The notes: generated by a model not told the origin, from the sequence alone. A stretch of DNA of 64,000 nt from Streptomyces roseolilacinus (GCF_014649335.1 NZ_BMSV01000002.1:558001-622000), one strand, 5' to 3'. Counted from the first letter of the stretch, positions 32,875 to 41,849 are shown. Numbers and translations: made by a program.

Positions 32875-33927
32875 ATGGGACACGACATCGCCCGCCTCCA
32901 CCACGTCGGCCACGTCGTGGAGGACCTGACGCAGGCGATCAGCCTGTACGAGCGGCTGGGCTTCGTCGTCCCACCGCCCAGCTGCCCGGCGATGCCCCGG
33001 CGTGAAGGCGGGGCGCCCGAACCCTTCGGCGCCGCCAACACCCACGCCGACTTCGCGGGTTCCTTCCTCGAACTCGCGACCCGCGTGGGGGACGGCGACG
33101 CCGGACGCCTGCCCGCCGGCACGCACCTCGTCCCCCTGGAAGCACCGGCCGAGGTACTGCCCGTGCTCGTGGAACGGATCGGTGAGACCAGCGCCAACCT
33201 GGTGCGGTGCCTGGACCGCTTCCAGGGACTGCACATCCTCATGTTCTCCTCGCCCGCCCTCGACGAGGCAGCCGCGCGGCTGACCGCCACCGGCGTCCGG
33301 CACGGCGGGGTCAACACGGTGCGGCGGCCCGCGCCCCGGGGCGCCGGGATCCCGGTGGAGACCGTCCGTTACCTGGAGATCGACGGCGACGAGCCCGCTG
33401 CCGGGCCGGGCGCGGTCGCCGAGGGGCGGGTGGGTGTCGTCGCCGACCTGGACCCGGACGTCCAGGGCGCCCGCCGCCTCGACCACCCCAACGGCGCCGT
33501 CGAGCTCGTCGGGGCGGTGCTCTGCGTCGCCGACCCGGAGACGACCGCGGTCCGGCAGCGGTACGAGGCGTACCTCGGCCGGTCGGCGCGGCAGGAGGGG
33601 CCCGCCCGGGTCTTCGACCTCGACGGCGCCGCCCTGACGCTCGTCCCCGACTCGCGTCTGGCGGCCTTCCTGCCGGGCGAGCGACCCCGCGCGCTCCCGG
33701 CGCTCGTCGGCTACACCGTCGTCGTACGCGACCTCGCCGCCACCTGCGACCTGCTGCGCCGCAACGGGCTCCCCGCGCGCGAGACGCCGTCCGGCGACGT
33801 GTTCGTACCGGCCGACGCCGCGCTGGGCACCGCCGTCGTCTTCCACCCCGCGGCCGGACCGGCAGCGGGCGGGTCATCCACCACCCGGCCCGTCCGGGGC
33901 GGGTGGGGTTCCGGCCCGGGCGCGTGA
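32875..33927 (+). CDS. VOC superfamily protein, paralogue of 22818 gene
   Basis: 350 residues. The first VOC unit begins LHHVGHVVEDLTQAISLYER and includes FLELATRVGDG; the second carries ARQEGPARVFDLDGAALTLV. This last segment is clearly homologous to the matching stretch of the VOC protein at 22818, as are the following YTVVVRDLAATCDLLRRNG residues, so the two are paralogues about 10 kb apart. It resembles Glyoxalase_3-type proteins, but no metal ligand set is certain. The ATG at 32875 begins at the domain. The C-terminal 20 residues beyond FHPAAG are low complexity. Confidence 0.85.
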   Translation: MGHDIARLHHVGHVVEDLTQAISLYERLGFVVPPPSCPAMPRREGGAPEPFGAANTHADFAGSFLELATRVGDGDAGRLPAGTHLVPLEAPAEVLPVLVERIGETSANLVRCLDRFQGLHILMFSSPALDEAAARLTATGVRHGGVNTVRRPAPRGAGIPVETVRYLEIDGDEPAAGPGAVAEGRVGVVADLDPDVQGARRLDHPNGAVELVGAVLCVADPETTAVRQRYEAYLGRSARQEGPARVFDLDGAALTLVPDSRLAAFLPGERPRALPALVGYTVVVRDLAATCDLLRRNGLPARETPSGDVFVPADAALGTAVVFHPAAGPAAGGSSTTRPVRGGWGSGPGA

Positions 33928-34116
33928 TCGCCGTGGGGCGTTCGGTGCCGGACGAGTCGGGGGAGCTGTCGCAGCGGACGGTGCCGGGGGCGCCGTCGCG
34001 GCCGCAAGGCCGGCGCGCACGCGGCGGGGGAGCCGGACCGGCCGAACGGGCGGCCCCCTCGGACCATGGAAGGAGGACGCCCCGCCCCTGCCGGTCGACG
34101 GGTGCGACCGAGCACG

Positions 34117-35094
34117 TCAGGTGGCGGGCCGACCCCCGTGGCGGCGGGTCCGACCGCTTCGGCCGGCGGATCGTGGAGGCCGGCGGTGAGCGGTGTCGGC
34201 CAGTCCGCGAACCTCCGTGGTGACGCTCTCCCACGCGTGCTCGGGAAGCTCGTGACCGACTTCGGGCAGGAGGACCAGGCGCGAGCCGGGGATCCGGGAG
34301 GCGATCGCCCGTGCCGCCGCGGGCTTGATGAGAGGGTCGTCCGCCCCGTGGAGCACAAGGGTGGGCCGGGTCATGGCGTCGATCTTCCCGCCGTGCCACT
34401 GCGCGCCGATCTGACGGCTCTGCGCCTGCCGGTCGTGCACGCCGCCGTCGACGTTGCGGGCGGCGCTTTCCCGGGCCGCCGACTCGTCGAAGGGGCGGTT
34501 CGGCGAGGCGAGGAGACGGGACACGGCGACGCCGGCCGCGATGCTGCCCTCGGGTGTGTCGGGGAACCTCAGAGCGGCGAACTTCGCCAGGGTCCTCATC
34601 CGGATGTAGCGCGCGGCCCGCAGTCCCGAGGTGTCTGCGGGCACGGCCGCCACGCACGTGAGCGTCCGGACCCGGCCCGGGTGCCGCAGCGCGACGCGCT
34701 GCGTGACGGCGCCGCCGAGTGAGACACCCAGCAGGTGAGCCGACGGCCATCCCAGGGCGTCCATGACCGCGACGGCGTCGTCTGCCATGTCCTCCGCGGT
34801 GTACGCCTCCCCGCGCTTCCCGAAGAGCGCGGAGAGGGGACTTCGGGTGGCGGTGGGCGGGAGGCGGGTCGACTCCCCGCCGTCGCGCTGGTCGTAACGG
34901 GCGACCGCGAAACCACGCCCCGCCAGCATCCGGCACAGCCCGTCCGGGAACCAGTGGCGGTTCGCTCCCAGCCCGATGACCAGTAGGAGCGGCTCACCGT
35001 CGGCCGGTTCGAGCCACCGGTCGAAAGCGAGCCGGACCGTGCCGTTCTCGGCCCAGCGGGTCGCGCTCCACGGGCCGGCCGATGACGAGGACAT
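34117..35094 (-). CDS. Alpha/beta hydrolase
   Basis: 325 residues. The canonical order is present: LLLVIGLGANRHWFPDGL (oxyanion strand), YDQRDGGEST, the nucleophile elbow LLGVSLGGAV (GVSLGG), the acid strand LVLHGADDPLIK and the histidine segment LLPEVGHELPEHAW. It belongs with the YDQRGxGxS-type hydrolases, such as aclacinomycin-methylesterase relatives. The ATG at 35094 is preferred because GGAGG ends five bases before it; an ATG four codons upstream has no such site. The C-terminal 25 residues are Arg rich. A divergent TetR gene across a dyad operator is the probable regulator. Confidence 0.92.
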   Translation of the reverse strand: MSSSSAGPWSATRWAENGTVRLAFDRWLEPADGEPLLLVIGLGANRHWFPDGLCRMLAGRGFAVARYDQRDGGESTRLPPTATRSPLSALFGKRGEAYTAEDMADDAVAVMDALGWPSAHLLGVSLGGAVTQRVALRHPGRVRTLTCVAAVPADTSGLRAARYIRMRTLAKFAALRFPDTPEGSIAAGVAVSRLLASPNRPFDESAARESAARNVDGGVHDRQAQSRQIGAQWHGGKIDAMTRPTLVLHGADDPLIKPAAARAIASRIPGSRLVLLPEVGHELPEHAWESVTTEVRGLADTAHRRPPRSAGRSGRTRRHGGRPAT

Positions 35095-35109
35095 GAGGGC
35101 CTCCATAAC

Positions 35110-35126
35110 TGCGATCGGTGTTCGCA
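35110..35126. promoter_or_regulatory. Dyad operator between hydrolase and TetR
   Basis: TGCGA (35110-35114) and TCGCA (35122-35126) are inverted around 7 bases, within an A/T-rich patch. A TACACT -10 box for the hydrolase (minus strand, 35136-35131) adjoins it. The position suits repression of the hydrolase and autoregulation by the TetR protein. Confidence 0.55.
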
Positions 35127-35174
35127 ATTTAGTGTAGGGGGACGACACGAACACGACCAGGACGGTCGGGACGG

Positions 35175-35885
35175 GTGGACGACTTGGCACGGGAACACAC
35201 GATGGTCTGGGCACGGCCCGAACGCGGCGCCCGCGGCCCCGCAGCCGTACACAGCCGAGCGGAGCTGACCGCCGCGGCCATCGGACTGGCCGACCGGAGC
35301 GGCTTGGCGGCGGCGTCCATGCGCCAGGTGGCCAAGGCCCTGGGCACGGGCCAGGCGTCGCTCTACCGCTACGTCTCCAGCCGCGACGACCTGATCGACC
35401 TGATGACGGACGCGGTCACGGGAGAAGTCGACCTCGATGTCCCCCTGACGGGCGACCCCGTCGAGGACGTGGTCGCCCTCGCGTCCCGTACCAAGGCGGT
35501 CCATCTGCGGCACCCGTGGCTGGTGGACGTCTCGCCGGAACCCCTCCGGCTGGGCCCTCGGGGCTTGGACTACCTGGAATACGCGTTGAGGGCGCTGGCG
35601 CCCGTGCCCCTGCCGGGACGGATCAAGCTGGAGACCGTCGCCCTCATGAACGCCCTCGTCACCCAGTTCGCCCGAACGGAACTCGGGTCGAGCCGCGAAG
35701 ACGCGGACCGCAGGGCGGGACAGATCGCCTACCTGAGGGAGGCGGCCACCCGGCGAACCCACCCGCACGTCGCCGCCGCCATGGCCGAGGGCGTCGAAGC
35801 GGGCTCGCCCCAGGCGCCACAGGCGATGTTCGAGCGGACGATGCGTCGGGTACTCACCGGACTCATCAGGCCCGACTCTCCCTGA
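35175..35885 (+). CDS. TetR-family regulator with TetR_C_1-like domain
   Basis: 236 residues. The N-terminal HTH is LAAASMRQVAKALGTGQASL, then YRYVSSRDDLIDLM, closely following the TetR/ErtX style with RAELTAAAIGLADR upstream. The C-terminal helical domain (VVALASRTKAVHLRHPWLVD) is of the tetracycline-repressor C type. The start is GTG at 35175; an ATG at 35202 nearer the conserved region is an alternative. It faces the alpha/beta hydrolase and probably represses it in response to a small hydrophobic ligand. Confidence 0.9.
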   Translation: MDDLAREHTMVWARPERGARGPAAVHSRAELTAAAIGLADRSGLAAASMRQVAKALGTGQASLYRYVSSRDDLIDLMTDAVTGEVDLDVPLTGDPVEDVVALASRTKAVHLRHPWLVDVSPEPLRLGPRGLDYLEYALRALAPVPLPGRIKLETVALMNALVTQFARTELGSSREDADRRAGQIAYLREAATRRTHPHVAAAMAEGVEAGSPQAPQAMFERTMRRVLTGLIRPDSP

Positions 35886-36093
35886 CGGGTCCGGCGGGAG
35901 CCGGAGTCATCCGGTCCCGCGACGGTCATCGACCCGGTGGCCGGGCGGTCTCCGGCGGTGCGCGCCCGCGTCGTCCGCCGTGGCCGGCGTCCGCGGGGAT
36001 CCGCCGGAACGGAACCCCTCCCCGATCACCCGGCGGACCGTCACCCGGGCCGTCGTCGTCTTCGTCGCACGGGCGACCGTGCAGGCGGTGCCG

Positions 36094-36360
36094 TCAGAGC
36101 CCGACTTCCCAGGGGAAGGGAGTGAGCGCGGCCGCGCGGCAGTAGACGTCCACCACCCACGGCATCAGGGCCGCCATGGGGTGCAGCCGGGACCCCTGGA
36201 GACTGGCGAGCTGCCGGGCGCTGTGATGCACGCAGCCCGTGATCTCCTTCCCGTCGCCGGTGATGACCGTCACCGCCATCAACTCCCCTTCGCAAGGCGT
36301 CGGATCGTTCCGATCCGCCACCAGGCAGCGCCGGCCCGCATCCGTGTTCCGATCGCCCAT
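36094..36360 (-). CDS. Small hypothetical protein
   Basis: 88 residues with three cysteines (RRCLVADRN, TPCEGELMAV, TGCVHHSARQ) and a C-terminal segment SRLHPMAALMPWVVDVYCRA. The balanced composition and a purine-rich leader before the ATG at 36360 favour a real gene, but I do not recognise a family. It stands alone between two minus-strand gaps. Confidence 0.5.
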   Translation of the reverse strand: MGDRNTDAGRRCLVADRNDPTPCEGELMAVTVITGDGKEITGCVHHSARQLASLQGSRLHPMAALMPWVVDVYCRAAALTPFPWEVGL

Positions 36361-36739
36361 TCCCGCCCCCTGCCCGAGGCCGTCCTCGACGCGGAAGGGA
36401 TGCCCGAATCAGCCATATTTACCGACGAGCCGGCGGTTTCCTGACCGGTTCTTTGCCTCGGATTACCTCCGCACGCCCCCACCGCCCCGGCGTGCGCCCC
36501 CGCCCCCTCCGGACGGAACCCCGGCTCCCTCCCCTGCACCTCACGTCGCGGCATCGCCACCCGGTACGGCAAGGCCACCCGGTCCCACCGGGCAACCCTT
36601 CCCCCGCGGTTCCTCCCCGCCCCCGCCCCCGATCTCTCGGCGTCTCGACAGCGCGCGCCGGGCACCTCGCGCGGGCAACCAGGGGGTGAGGAGCCCCCGG
36701 CCGGACGGTGACGCCGAACGACCGGCCGGAGGCTCGGCC
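36361..36739. other. No gene recognised
   Basis: 379 bases, Pro/Arg-type composition in all frames. No hairpin strong enough to be called a terminator was found, although the HD-domain gene ends here. Confidence 0.5.
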
Positions 36740-37411
36740 TCACGTCTTCGGCCGGTACCCGTCGTAGTCGTTCCAGCCGGAGGGGTGGGTGACCAGCTGC
36801 TCCCAGGTGGGCCAGACCTCGTGGGTCTTCTGGCGGACGAGCTCACCGGGCGGGGTGAAGGGCGGCGCCTTCTGCGGCTTGTCGAGCGCCTGGCCCACGA
36901 TCGTGTCGTGAACCACGGCGGCGGCGTGCAGCCGGGGCAGCACGGCGTGGACGTCGTCGGTGTAGTCGGCCGGAAGGGCGGGCCGGCCCTCGAAACCGAG
37001 GTCGAATCCGGCGCCGGTCGACACCAGGGCGATCTCGGGTCGCTTGCGTACGGCGATCTCGTGGTGCAGGTGCAGCGCGACGGCGTCCCAGACGACCTCG
37101 GCCCGCTCGGGCGACACTCCCTGCTCGGTGAGGAAGTCGACGGCCAGATCGGCTCCGTCGAGGTGGAAGCAGCAGTCGCGGTTGCCTTCGTGGGTGAGGC
37201 CGACGTCGTGCAGCAGGCAGCCCAGGAACAGCAGTTCGTCGTCGTAGTCGCGGTCGGGCAGCAGCCCCTGCCGTTCACCGAGGAGGCGTCCGTAGAGGTA
37301 GCTGCGCAGACTGTGGTTGAAGATCGCCTGGTCCTCGATGCCCTTCACGAAGTCCAGGGTGTTCAGCGCCACGACGGTGCGGGGGAACGGTAGTGCGTCG
37401 TATGCGTCCAT
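36740..37411 (-). CDS. HD-domain protein (cyanamide-hydratase-like)
   Basis: 223 residues. NHSLRSYLYGRLLGERQG is followed by LLFLGCLLHDVGLTHEGNRD, which supplies the HD doublet, then VALHLHHEIAVRKRPEIALV and a further HAAAVVHDTIVG. The arrangement is that of HD-superfamily metalloenzymes related to cyanamide hydratases, with two metals held by His/Asp. The substrate is unknown. The ATG at 37411 is used; a GTG four codons upstream (37423) is also in frame. No operon partners. Confidence 0.85.
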   Translation of the reverse strand: MDAYDALPFPRTVVALNTLDFVKGIEDQAIFNHSLRSYLYGRLLGERQGLLPDRDYDDELLFLGCLLHDVGLTHEGNRDCCFHLDGADLAVDFLTEQGVSPERAEVVWDAVALHLHHEIAVRKRPEIALVSTGAGFDLGFEGRPALPADYTDDVHAVLPRLHAAAVVHDTIVGQALDKPQKAPPFTPPGELVRQKTHEVWPTWEQLVTHPSGWNDYDGYRPKT

Positions 37412-37423
37412 CGGCTCACTCAC

Positions 37424-37771
37424 AGGGGAGGCAGGTGGGGGGGTGAGGGGCTCGCCCGGAAGCGATCGTCGCGGGCCGGCCGCGGGGCGGCGGTCCGCAG
37501 GTCCTGTTGCTGAGGACAAGGAAAGCAAGACCGGTTCACGAAACCGCGGTCCAGCGCCCCTCCCCACGGCAACTCGACTCGATCGGGTGACCAGCCGCGT
37601 CCGGACACGGCGTCGGTGCGGACGCCGACGCCGCGCAGGGCCGCCGCATGGGGCCCACGGCGGACCGCGCGTCCGGGCGCGCCAGAAGGACGCCGACCGG
37701 ATCGGGCACGCCGGGAGGTGCTCGGAGAGCGGGTGGGCCGTCACCCTGTCCGCGGGGCGGCGCGAACGGGG
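37424..37771. other. No gene recognised
   Basis: 348 bases separating the HD gene from the end of the acyltransferase operon. No coding similarity and no clear terminator. Confidence 0.5.
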
Positions 37772-39031
37772 CTAACCGGCCCGCGCGGCGGGCGCACCGG
37801 ACGCCGCGACCGCCTTCATGTCCTGGGCCACGGCCTCACCGAGCATCGCGGCGTCCCCCGCGCGCAGGTGGCTGACGACGGTGAGCGTGTAGGCGTCGGC
37901 GGTGTGGACGAGACAGAGGTTCGCCGTGCCCGGCGGGGAGAGCTGCGGCAGCGGGACGACGCGTGACAGGGGGCGGCCGAGGAAGCGGCTGGGGTTGTCC
38001 CGCCACTTGAAGGCGGTGCACAGGCTCGTGGTGACCTCGGGACGGGCCAGGCTCCTGGCCGTCACCCCGGCCAACCACGGCACGGTACGGGCGACGGCCC
38101 GAAGCGCGGGAAGGATCGCGCGGTGGGCGTCGCCGCGGTGGGGGAACGCCGCGACCAGGTCCTGGCACGCCTGCAGGCGGGCGACCGGGGACTCGACGTC
38201 GACGGGCAGCGGGACGCGCAGCGCGGTCACGGCGTTGCCGAGCCGCCGGGCGTCGGCGCGGGTGCGCAGGTCGACCGGCACGGTGGCGTAGAGGGGGGCC
38301 GGTCCCGCGGGCCAGGAGCGCAGGGGGCCGTAGCAGGCGCGGAGGGCGCCGGCGTACGTGCTCAGCAGCAGTTCGTTGAGCGTCGCCCCGCGCCCGCCGG
38401 CCGGCTGGCGGCGAGCGGCACGCATCACCTGCGGGTCGAGCTCGACCACGGCCACCGACGGCCGCGCTTCACCGGGGGGAACCGCCGGGAGGCGCCGGCC
38501 GGGGGCGGTGACGCGGCGCAACTCCCTGCCGACGCCGCCGGGACGGACGCGTGGACGCAGCCGCGCCGCCGCGGGCGGGTGCGCCGAAGCCGGCCCGGGA
38601 GGGCGCGGCGGTACGGCGTCGTCCATCAGCAGCCGGAAGAGGGTCTCCAGGGACCGGCCGTCCAGCAGCGCGTGATGGGCGAGCAGCACGAGGGCGTGCG
38701 GCGTGACCAACAGCCGCCACGGAGGCCGTCCGGGCGGCAGCGGGTGAGCCGTGCCGTCGGCGAGCAGGGCTTCCGGCTCCTGGTCCGTGGCGGTGACGTG
38801 GGCGGCGGGATCGAACGACCGGTCCGCCGCCCACCGGTGGCCGGACAGCGCCGCGGGCCCGGTGGGCGGCTCGATGAGCAGCCTCATCCGGTCCAGTGCG
38901 CCCCACCGGTCACGGACGCGGGACCGTACCCGCACCAGGTCGAACGGACCGCCGGAGAACACCGCGGCGATGCCGATCGTCCCCGGCAGCCCGTTGCGGA
39001 GGTGCCCCTCCTCGACGGCCGTCAGCCTCAT
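37772..39031 (-). CDS. WS/DGAT-like acyltransferase B (condensation-type fold)
   Basis: 419 residues. It opens MRLTAVEEGHLRNGLPGTIG and carries the acyltransferase motif HHALLDG (119-125), with the catalytic histidine at 120, plus GATLNELLLSTYAGALR in place of the ND motif and RPPWRLLVT in place of the PLW motif. The family (wax-ester synthase/diacylglycerol acyltransferase, fold shared with NRPS condensation domains) joins an acyl thioester to an alcohol or amine. It is the last gene of a four-gene operon, 22 bases after the ketosynthase, and is a paralogue of the operon's first gene. The substrate is unknown; the acyl donor may come from the ACP encoded upstream. Confidence 0.85.
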   Translation of the reverse strand: MRLTAVEEGHLRNGLPGTIGIAAVFSGGPFDLVRVRSRVRDRWGALDRMRLLIEPPTGPAALSGHRWAADRSFDPAAHVTATDQEPEALLADGTAHPLPPGRPPWRLLVTPHALVLLAHHALLDGRSLETLFRLLMDDAVPPRPPGPASAHPPAAARLRPRVRPGGVGRELRRVTAPGRRLPAVPPGEARPSVAVVELDPQVMRAARRQPAGGRGATLNELLLSTYAGALRACYGPLRSWPAGPAPLYATVPVDLRTRADARRLGNAVTALRVPLPVDVESPVARLQACQDLVAAFPHRGDAHRAILPALRAVARTVPWLAGVTARSLARPEVTTSLCTAFKWRDNPSRFLGRPLSRVVPLPQLSPPGTANLCLVHTADAYTLTVVSHLRAGDAAMLGEAVAQDMKAVAASGAPAARAG

Positions 39032-39053
39032 GCTCCGCGGTCTCCTTCGGCGT

Positions 39054-40262
39054 TCAGGCGTGGGGTGAGTCGAACACGAGACAGGCGTTGTGTCCGCCGA
39101 AGGCGAAGCTGTTGCTGACCACCGGCCCGTCCGAGATCTTGCGTGGTCCAGCGGTGACCACGTCGATGGCGCACCGGGGGTCCAGCCGGGTGAGCGACGC
39201 GGTCGGCGGTGCGAGCCCTTCCCGTACGGACAGGGCCGTGATCACGGCTTCCAGGGCTCCCGCCGCCCCCAGCCCGTGCCCGGTCACCGACTTGGGGGCG
39301 GTGACCGGCACCGCGGCGGGCCCGAACAGGGCGGCGATGGCCCGTGCTTCCGCGAGGTCGTTCAGCTCGGTGCCGGTGCCGTGCGCGTTGACGTGGGTGA
39401 CGGCGCCGGCCGTCGTACCGGCGTCCGCGAGCGCCTGCTCCATGCACGCCCGGGCACCTGCGCCGTCGGGATGCGGCGCGGTGAGGTGGTGGGCGTCGGA
39501 GTTGCGCCCGTATCCGGTCAGCACGGCGTGGATCCGGGCGCCCCGCGCCCGGGCGAGGTCCAGTCGCTCCAGCACCAGGAACGCGGCCCCTTCGGCGAGG
39601 ACGAATCCGCGCCGCCCGACGTCGAACGGCCGTGACGCGGCGGCGGGATCCTCGCACTCGGTGACCATCGCGCCGGCCCGCCCGAAGGCCAGCGCCGTCG
39701 TGGGGGTCAGGGGACTTTCGTGTCCTCCCGCCACCACGACGTCGGCGCACCCCGCCCGGATCATCTGCATCGCCTCACCCACCGCGTGCGTGCCGGAGGC
39801 GCATGCGGTGGAGATCGTCAGACTGGGGCCGGTGACACGGAGCCCGGCGCTGATCCAGTACGCCCCCGCGTTGTGCATCAGCCGGGGAGCGTAGAGCACG
39901 TCGGGATGCCCGATGCCGTTCTCCTGGCTGGTCACCCCGCCGTAGCCGGTGCCGGTGACCACCGCCCGCCGCCCGGGCGGGACATGGATTCCTCCGGCGT
40001 CCTCCACGGCGTCCGCGGCGGCGCACACCGCCATCTGCACCGACCGGTCGGTGCGCCGTACCTCCTTGGGCGAGAGGTAGCCGGTCGGGTCGAAGCCGGT
40101 CATGGCGGACGCCGGGCCCACGACGGTGCCCTCGTCGTCGAAAGCGTGCAGCGAGGTCGCCGGACGGCACTCGACGAGGCTCTCCCACAGCGCCGCCGGA
40201 GTCGCCCCGGCGGCACAGCGGACGCCCAGCCCCGTGACGGCGACGGCGGGTCGGCGGCTCAT
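39054..40262 (-). CDS. Beta-ketoacyl-ACP synthase (KAS II/FabF-like)
   Basis: 402 residues. The complete KS active site is present: Cys154 in STACASGTHA, His294 in NAHGTGTELND, Lys324 and His329 in KSVTGHGLGAAG. The enzyme condenses an acyl-Cys with a malonyl-ACP unit. The ATG at 40262 overlaps the ACP stop by four bases (ATGA), so the pair is translationally coupled. There is no chain-length factor, acyltransferase or reductase gene nearby. That argues for a single dedicated condensation on an ACP-bound starter rather than a full type II PKS. Confidence 0.93.
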   Translation of the reverse strand: MSRRPAVAVTGLGVRCAAGATPAALWESLVECRPATSLHAFDDEGTVVGPASAMTGFDPTGYLSPKEVRRTDRSVQMAVCAAADAVEDAGGIHVPPGRRAVVTGTGYGGVTSQENGIGHPDVLYAPRLMHNAGAYWISAGLRVTGPSLTISTACASGTHAVGEAMQMIRAGCADVVVAGGHESPLTPTTALAFGRAGAMVTECEDPAAASRPFDVGRRGFVLAEGAAFLVLERLDLARARGARIHAVLTGYGRNSDAHHLTAPHPDGAGARACMEQALADAGTTAGAVTHVNAHGTGTELNDLAEARAIAALFGPAAVPVTAPKSVTGHGLGAAGALEAVITALSVREGLAPPTASLTRLDPRCAIDVVTAGPRKISDGPVVSNSFAFGGHNACLVFDSPHA

Positions 40263-40534
40263 CGGACGAGGGGGCCGCGGGCCTCGCGGGCGCACAGCCG
40301 CACGATGAGGTCGGCGACGTCACCCACGGTGGACACCCCGCCCTTGTCGGTGCCTCTGAGGGAGACCCCGAACAACTCCTCCGACGCCGCTTCCAGTTCG
40401 GTGATGTCCAGGCTGTCGGCTCCCAGGTCGGCGACCAGCCGGGCCCGCGGCACGACGGCCTCCGGCGGCACCGACATCACCCGCGCGCAGAGCGGGCGCA
40501 GCGCTTCCCATACGTCGCCGTGTTCCACATCCAT
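40259..40534 (-). CDS. Acyl carrier protein
   Basis: 91 residues, acidic and helical, with the 4'-phosphopantetheine attachment serine Ser41 in LGADSLDITELEAASEEL, the ACP signature. It would carry acyl intermediates for the neighbouring ketosynthase and acyltransferases. Its stop overlaps the ketosynthase start, and it begins 37 bases after acyltransferase A. It is shorter than the fatty-acid-synthase type at its C-terminus and slightly divergent (ASEELFGVSLRGTDKGG). No phosphopantetheinyl transferase is in the window, so a housekeeping one must act. Confidence 0.93.
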   Translation of the reverse strand: MDVEHGDVWEALRPLCARVMSVPPEAVVPRARLVADLGADSLDITELEAASEELFGVSLRGTDKGGVSTVGDVADLIVRLCAREARGPLVR

Positions 40535-40571
40535 GCAGCTGTCTCCATTTCCTGGTGCCGTCAGGTCCGGC

Positions 40572-41849
40572 TCACACGGACGGTGCCGCCGTCCGAGCCC
40601 ATGTCTCGAACTCCGTGACGACCGCGTCGGCGAGCCGCCTCGCGTCGTCCGGGCGCACGTTTCCCACCACGGTGAGCGTGAACGCGTCCCCCGCCTGGGC
40701 CAGGGCGAAGCCGGCGGTACCCGGGTGCCGCAAGGGCGGCAGCCCCACCGTGCGCACGAGCCGGCCCTCCTCGAAGGTGCTCGCCCCGCCGGGCCACTTC
40801 ATGGCGGTGGTCGTGGTCGCCGCGAAGCACGAGCGGCGACCGCGGCCGGTCAGGAGCCTGATCACCCACGGCCCCGTCCGCCGAGCCGCTTCCGCGGCGG
40901 GGAACAGCACACCGGCGTGGACGGCGGCCCGCTCGGGGACGGTGGCCATCGCGGCCTGGCACGCCCGCAGTCGCGCCACGGGGCCCTCCACGTCGACGGG
41001 CAGCGGGACCCGGACCGCCGTGAGCGTGTTGCCGAGGTCCCTCCGATCCGCCCGGGCGCGCAGGTCGCACGGCACGGCCGTGTACACGGGCTCCTCCCGC
41101 TGCCGCCACTCCCGCACCGGCCCGTACCCGGCCCGCAGCGCCCCGGCCACCGCACCCACCAGCAGCTCGTTCAGTGTGGCGCCGCGGCCGTCGGCGGGGT
41201 GCCGGCGGGCGGACCGGACCGTGTGCGCGGGCAGTTCACACACCACGACCGAGGGGCGTGCCTCCCCGGGCGAGTGCAGGGGAAGGGCCTGCCCGGCGGT
41301 CGTCATCGTCCTGAGCTCCCCGGCCACCGCGCGCAGCCCGGCACGCGCGAGCGGCGCCGACCGCGCGGACCCCCTCGCCGCCGGGGGCGTGTCCGTCAGC
41401 GAGCACATCAGCGTCGCCAGGGAACGTCCGTCGAGCAGCGCGTGCTGGGCCACGAGCGCCAGGGCGAAACCGCCGCCGCGTGCCGCGTCCGGAACCACGA
41501 GGAGCCGCCAGGGCGGGATCCCGCCGTCCAGCGGCCGGTCCACGCTCTCCGCCCACAGGTCGTCCAACTTGCTCCGGGCGACGGTGACATGCGCGGCGGG
41601 GTCGAACGGCCCCGGCACGACCCACCGCACGTCTCCGCGCCGCCCGAACAGCCCCCGACGCCCCGCCCCGGCGTCCCCCGACGCACGGTCGAGCACACAG
41701 CTCATCCGCTCCAGGCCGGCCCACCGCTCGGCGACGCGCGCCCGTACCCGCTCCACGTCGGGCTGCTCACCGGAGAAGACCGCCGCCAGGCCGATCACGC
41801 CCGGGCACCCGTTGAGCAACAGTATCTCGTCGGCACAGGACAGTCTCAT
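40572..41849 (-). CDS. WS/DGAT-like acyltransferase A, first operon gene
   Basis: 425 residues, clearly paralogous to acyltransferase B along its length (for example NGCPGVIGLAAVFSG, FDPAAHVTV, GEARPSVVV, VPLPVDVEGPVARLRACQ). The active-site motif reads QHALLDG (135-141): the second, catalytic histidine is kept while the first is Gln, unlike HHALLDG in B. This could alter acceptor choice or activity. GATLNELLVGAVAGALR and IPPWRLLVV stand for the ND and PLW motifs. The ATG at 41849 matches the N-terminus of its paralogue. A perfect ACGAAT-N3-ATTCGT dyad lies 53 bases upstream, the likely operator of the whole operon. Confidence 0.85.
   Translation of the reverse strand: MRLSCADEILLLNGCPGVIGLAAVFSGEQPDVERVRARVAERWAGLERMSCVLDRASGDAGAGRRGLFGRRGDVRWVVPGPFDPAAHVTVARSKLDDLWAESVDRPLDGGIPPWRLLVVPDAARGGGFALALVAQHALLDGRSLATLMCSLTDTPPAARGSARSAPLARAGLRAVAGELRTMTTAGQALPLHSPGEARPSVVVCELPAHTVRSARRHPADGRGATLNELLVGAVAGALRAGYGPVREWRQREEPVYTAVPCDLRARADRRDLGNTLTAVRVPLPVDVEGPVARLRACQAAMATVPERAAVHAGVLFPAAEAARRTGPWVIRLLTGRGRRSCFAATTTTAMKWPGGASTFEEGRLVRTVGLPPLRHPGTAGFALAQAGDAFTLTVVGNVRPDDARRLADAVVTEFETWARTAAPSV

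Noticed and set aside
37772..41849. Reading the HHxxxDG enzymes as NRPS condensation domains
   Set aside because: There is no adenylation or thiolation domain, and the length and N-terminal layout fit stand-alone WS/DGAT-type acyltransferases.
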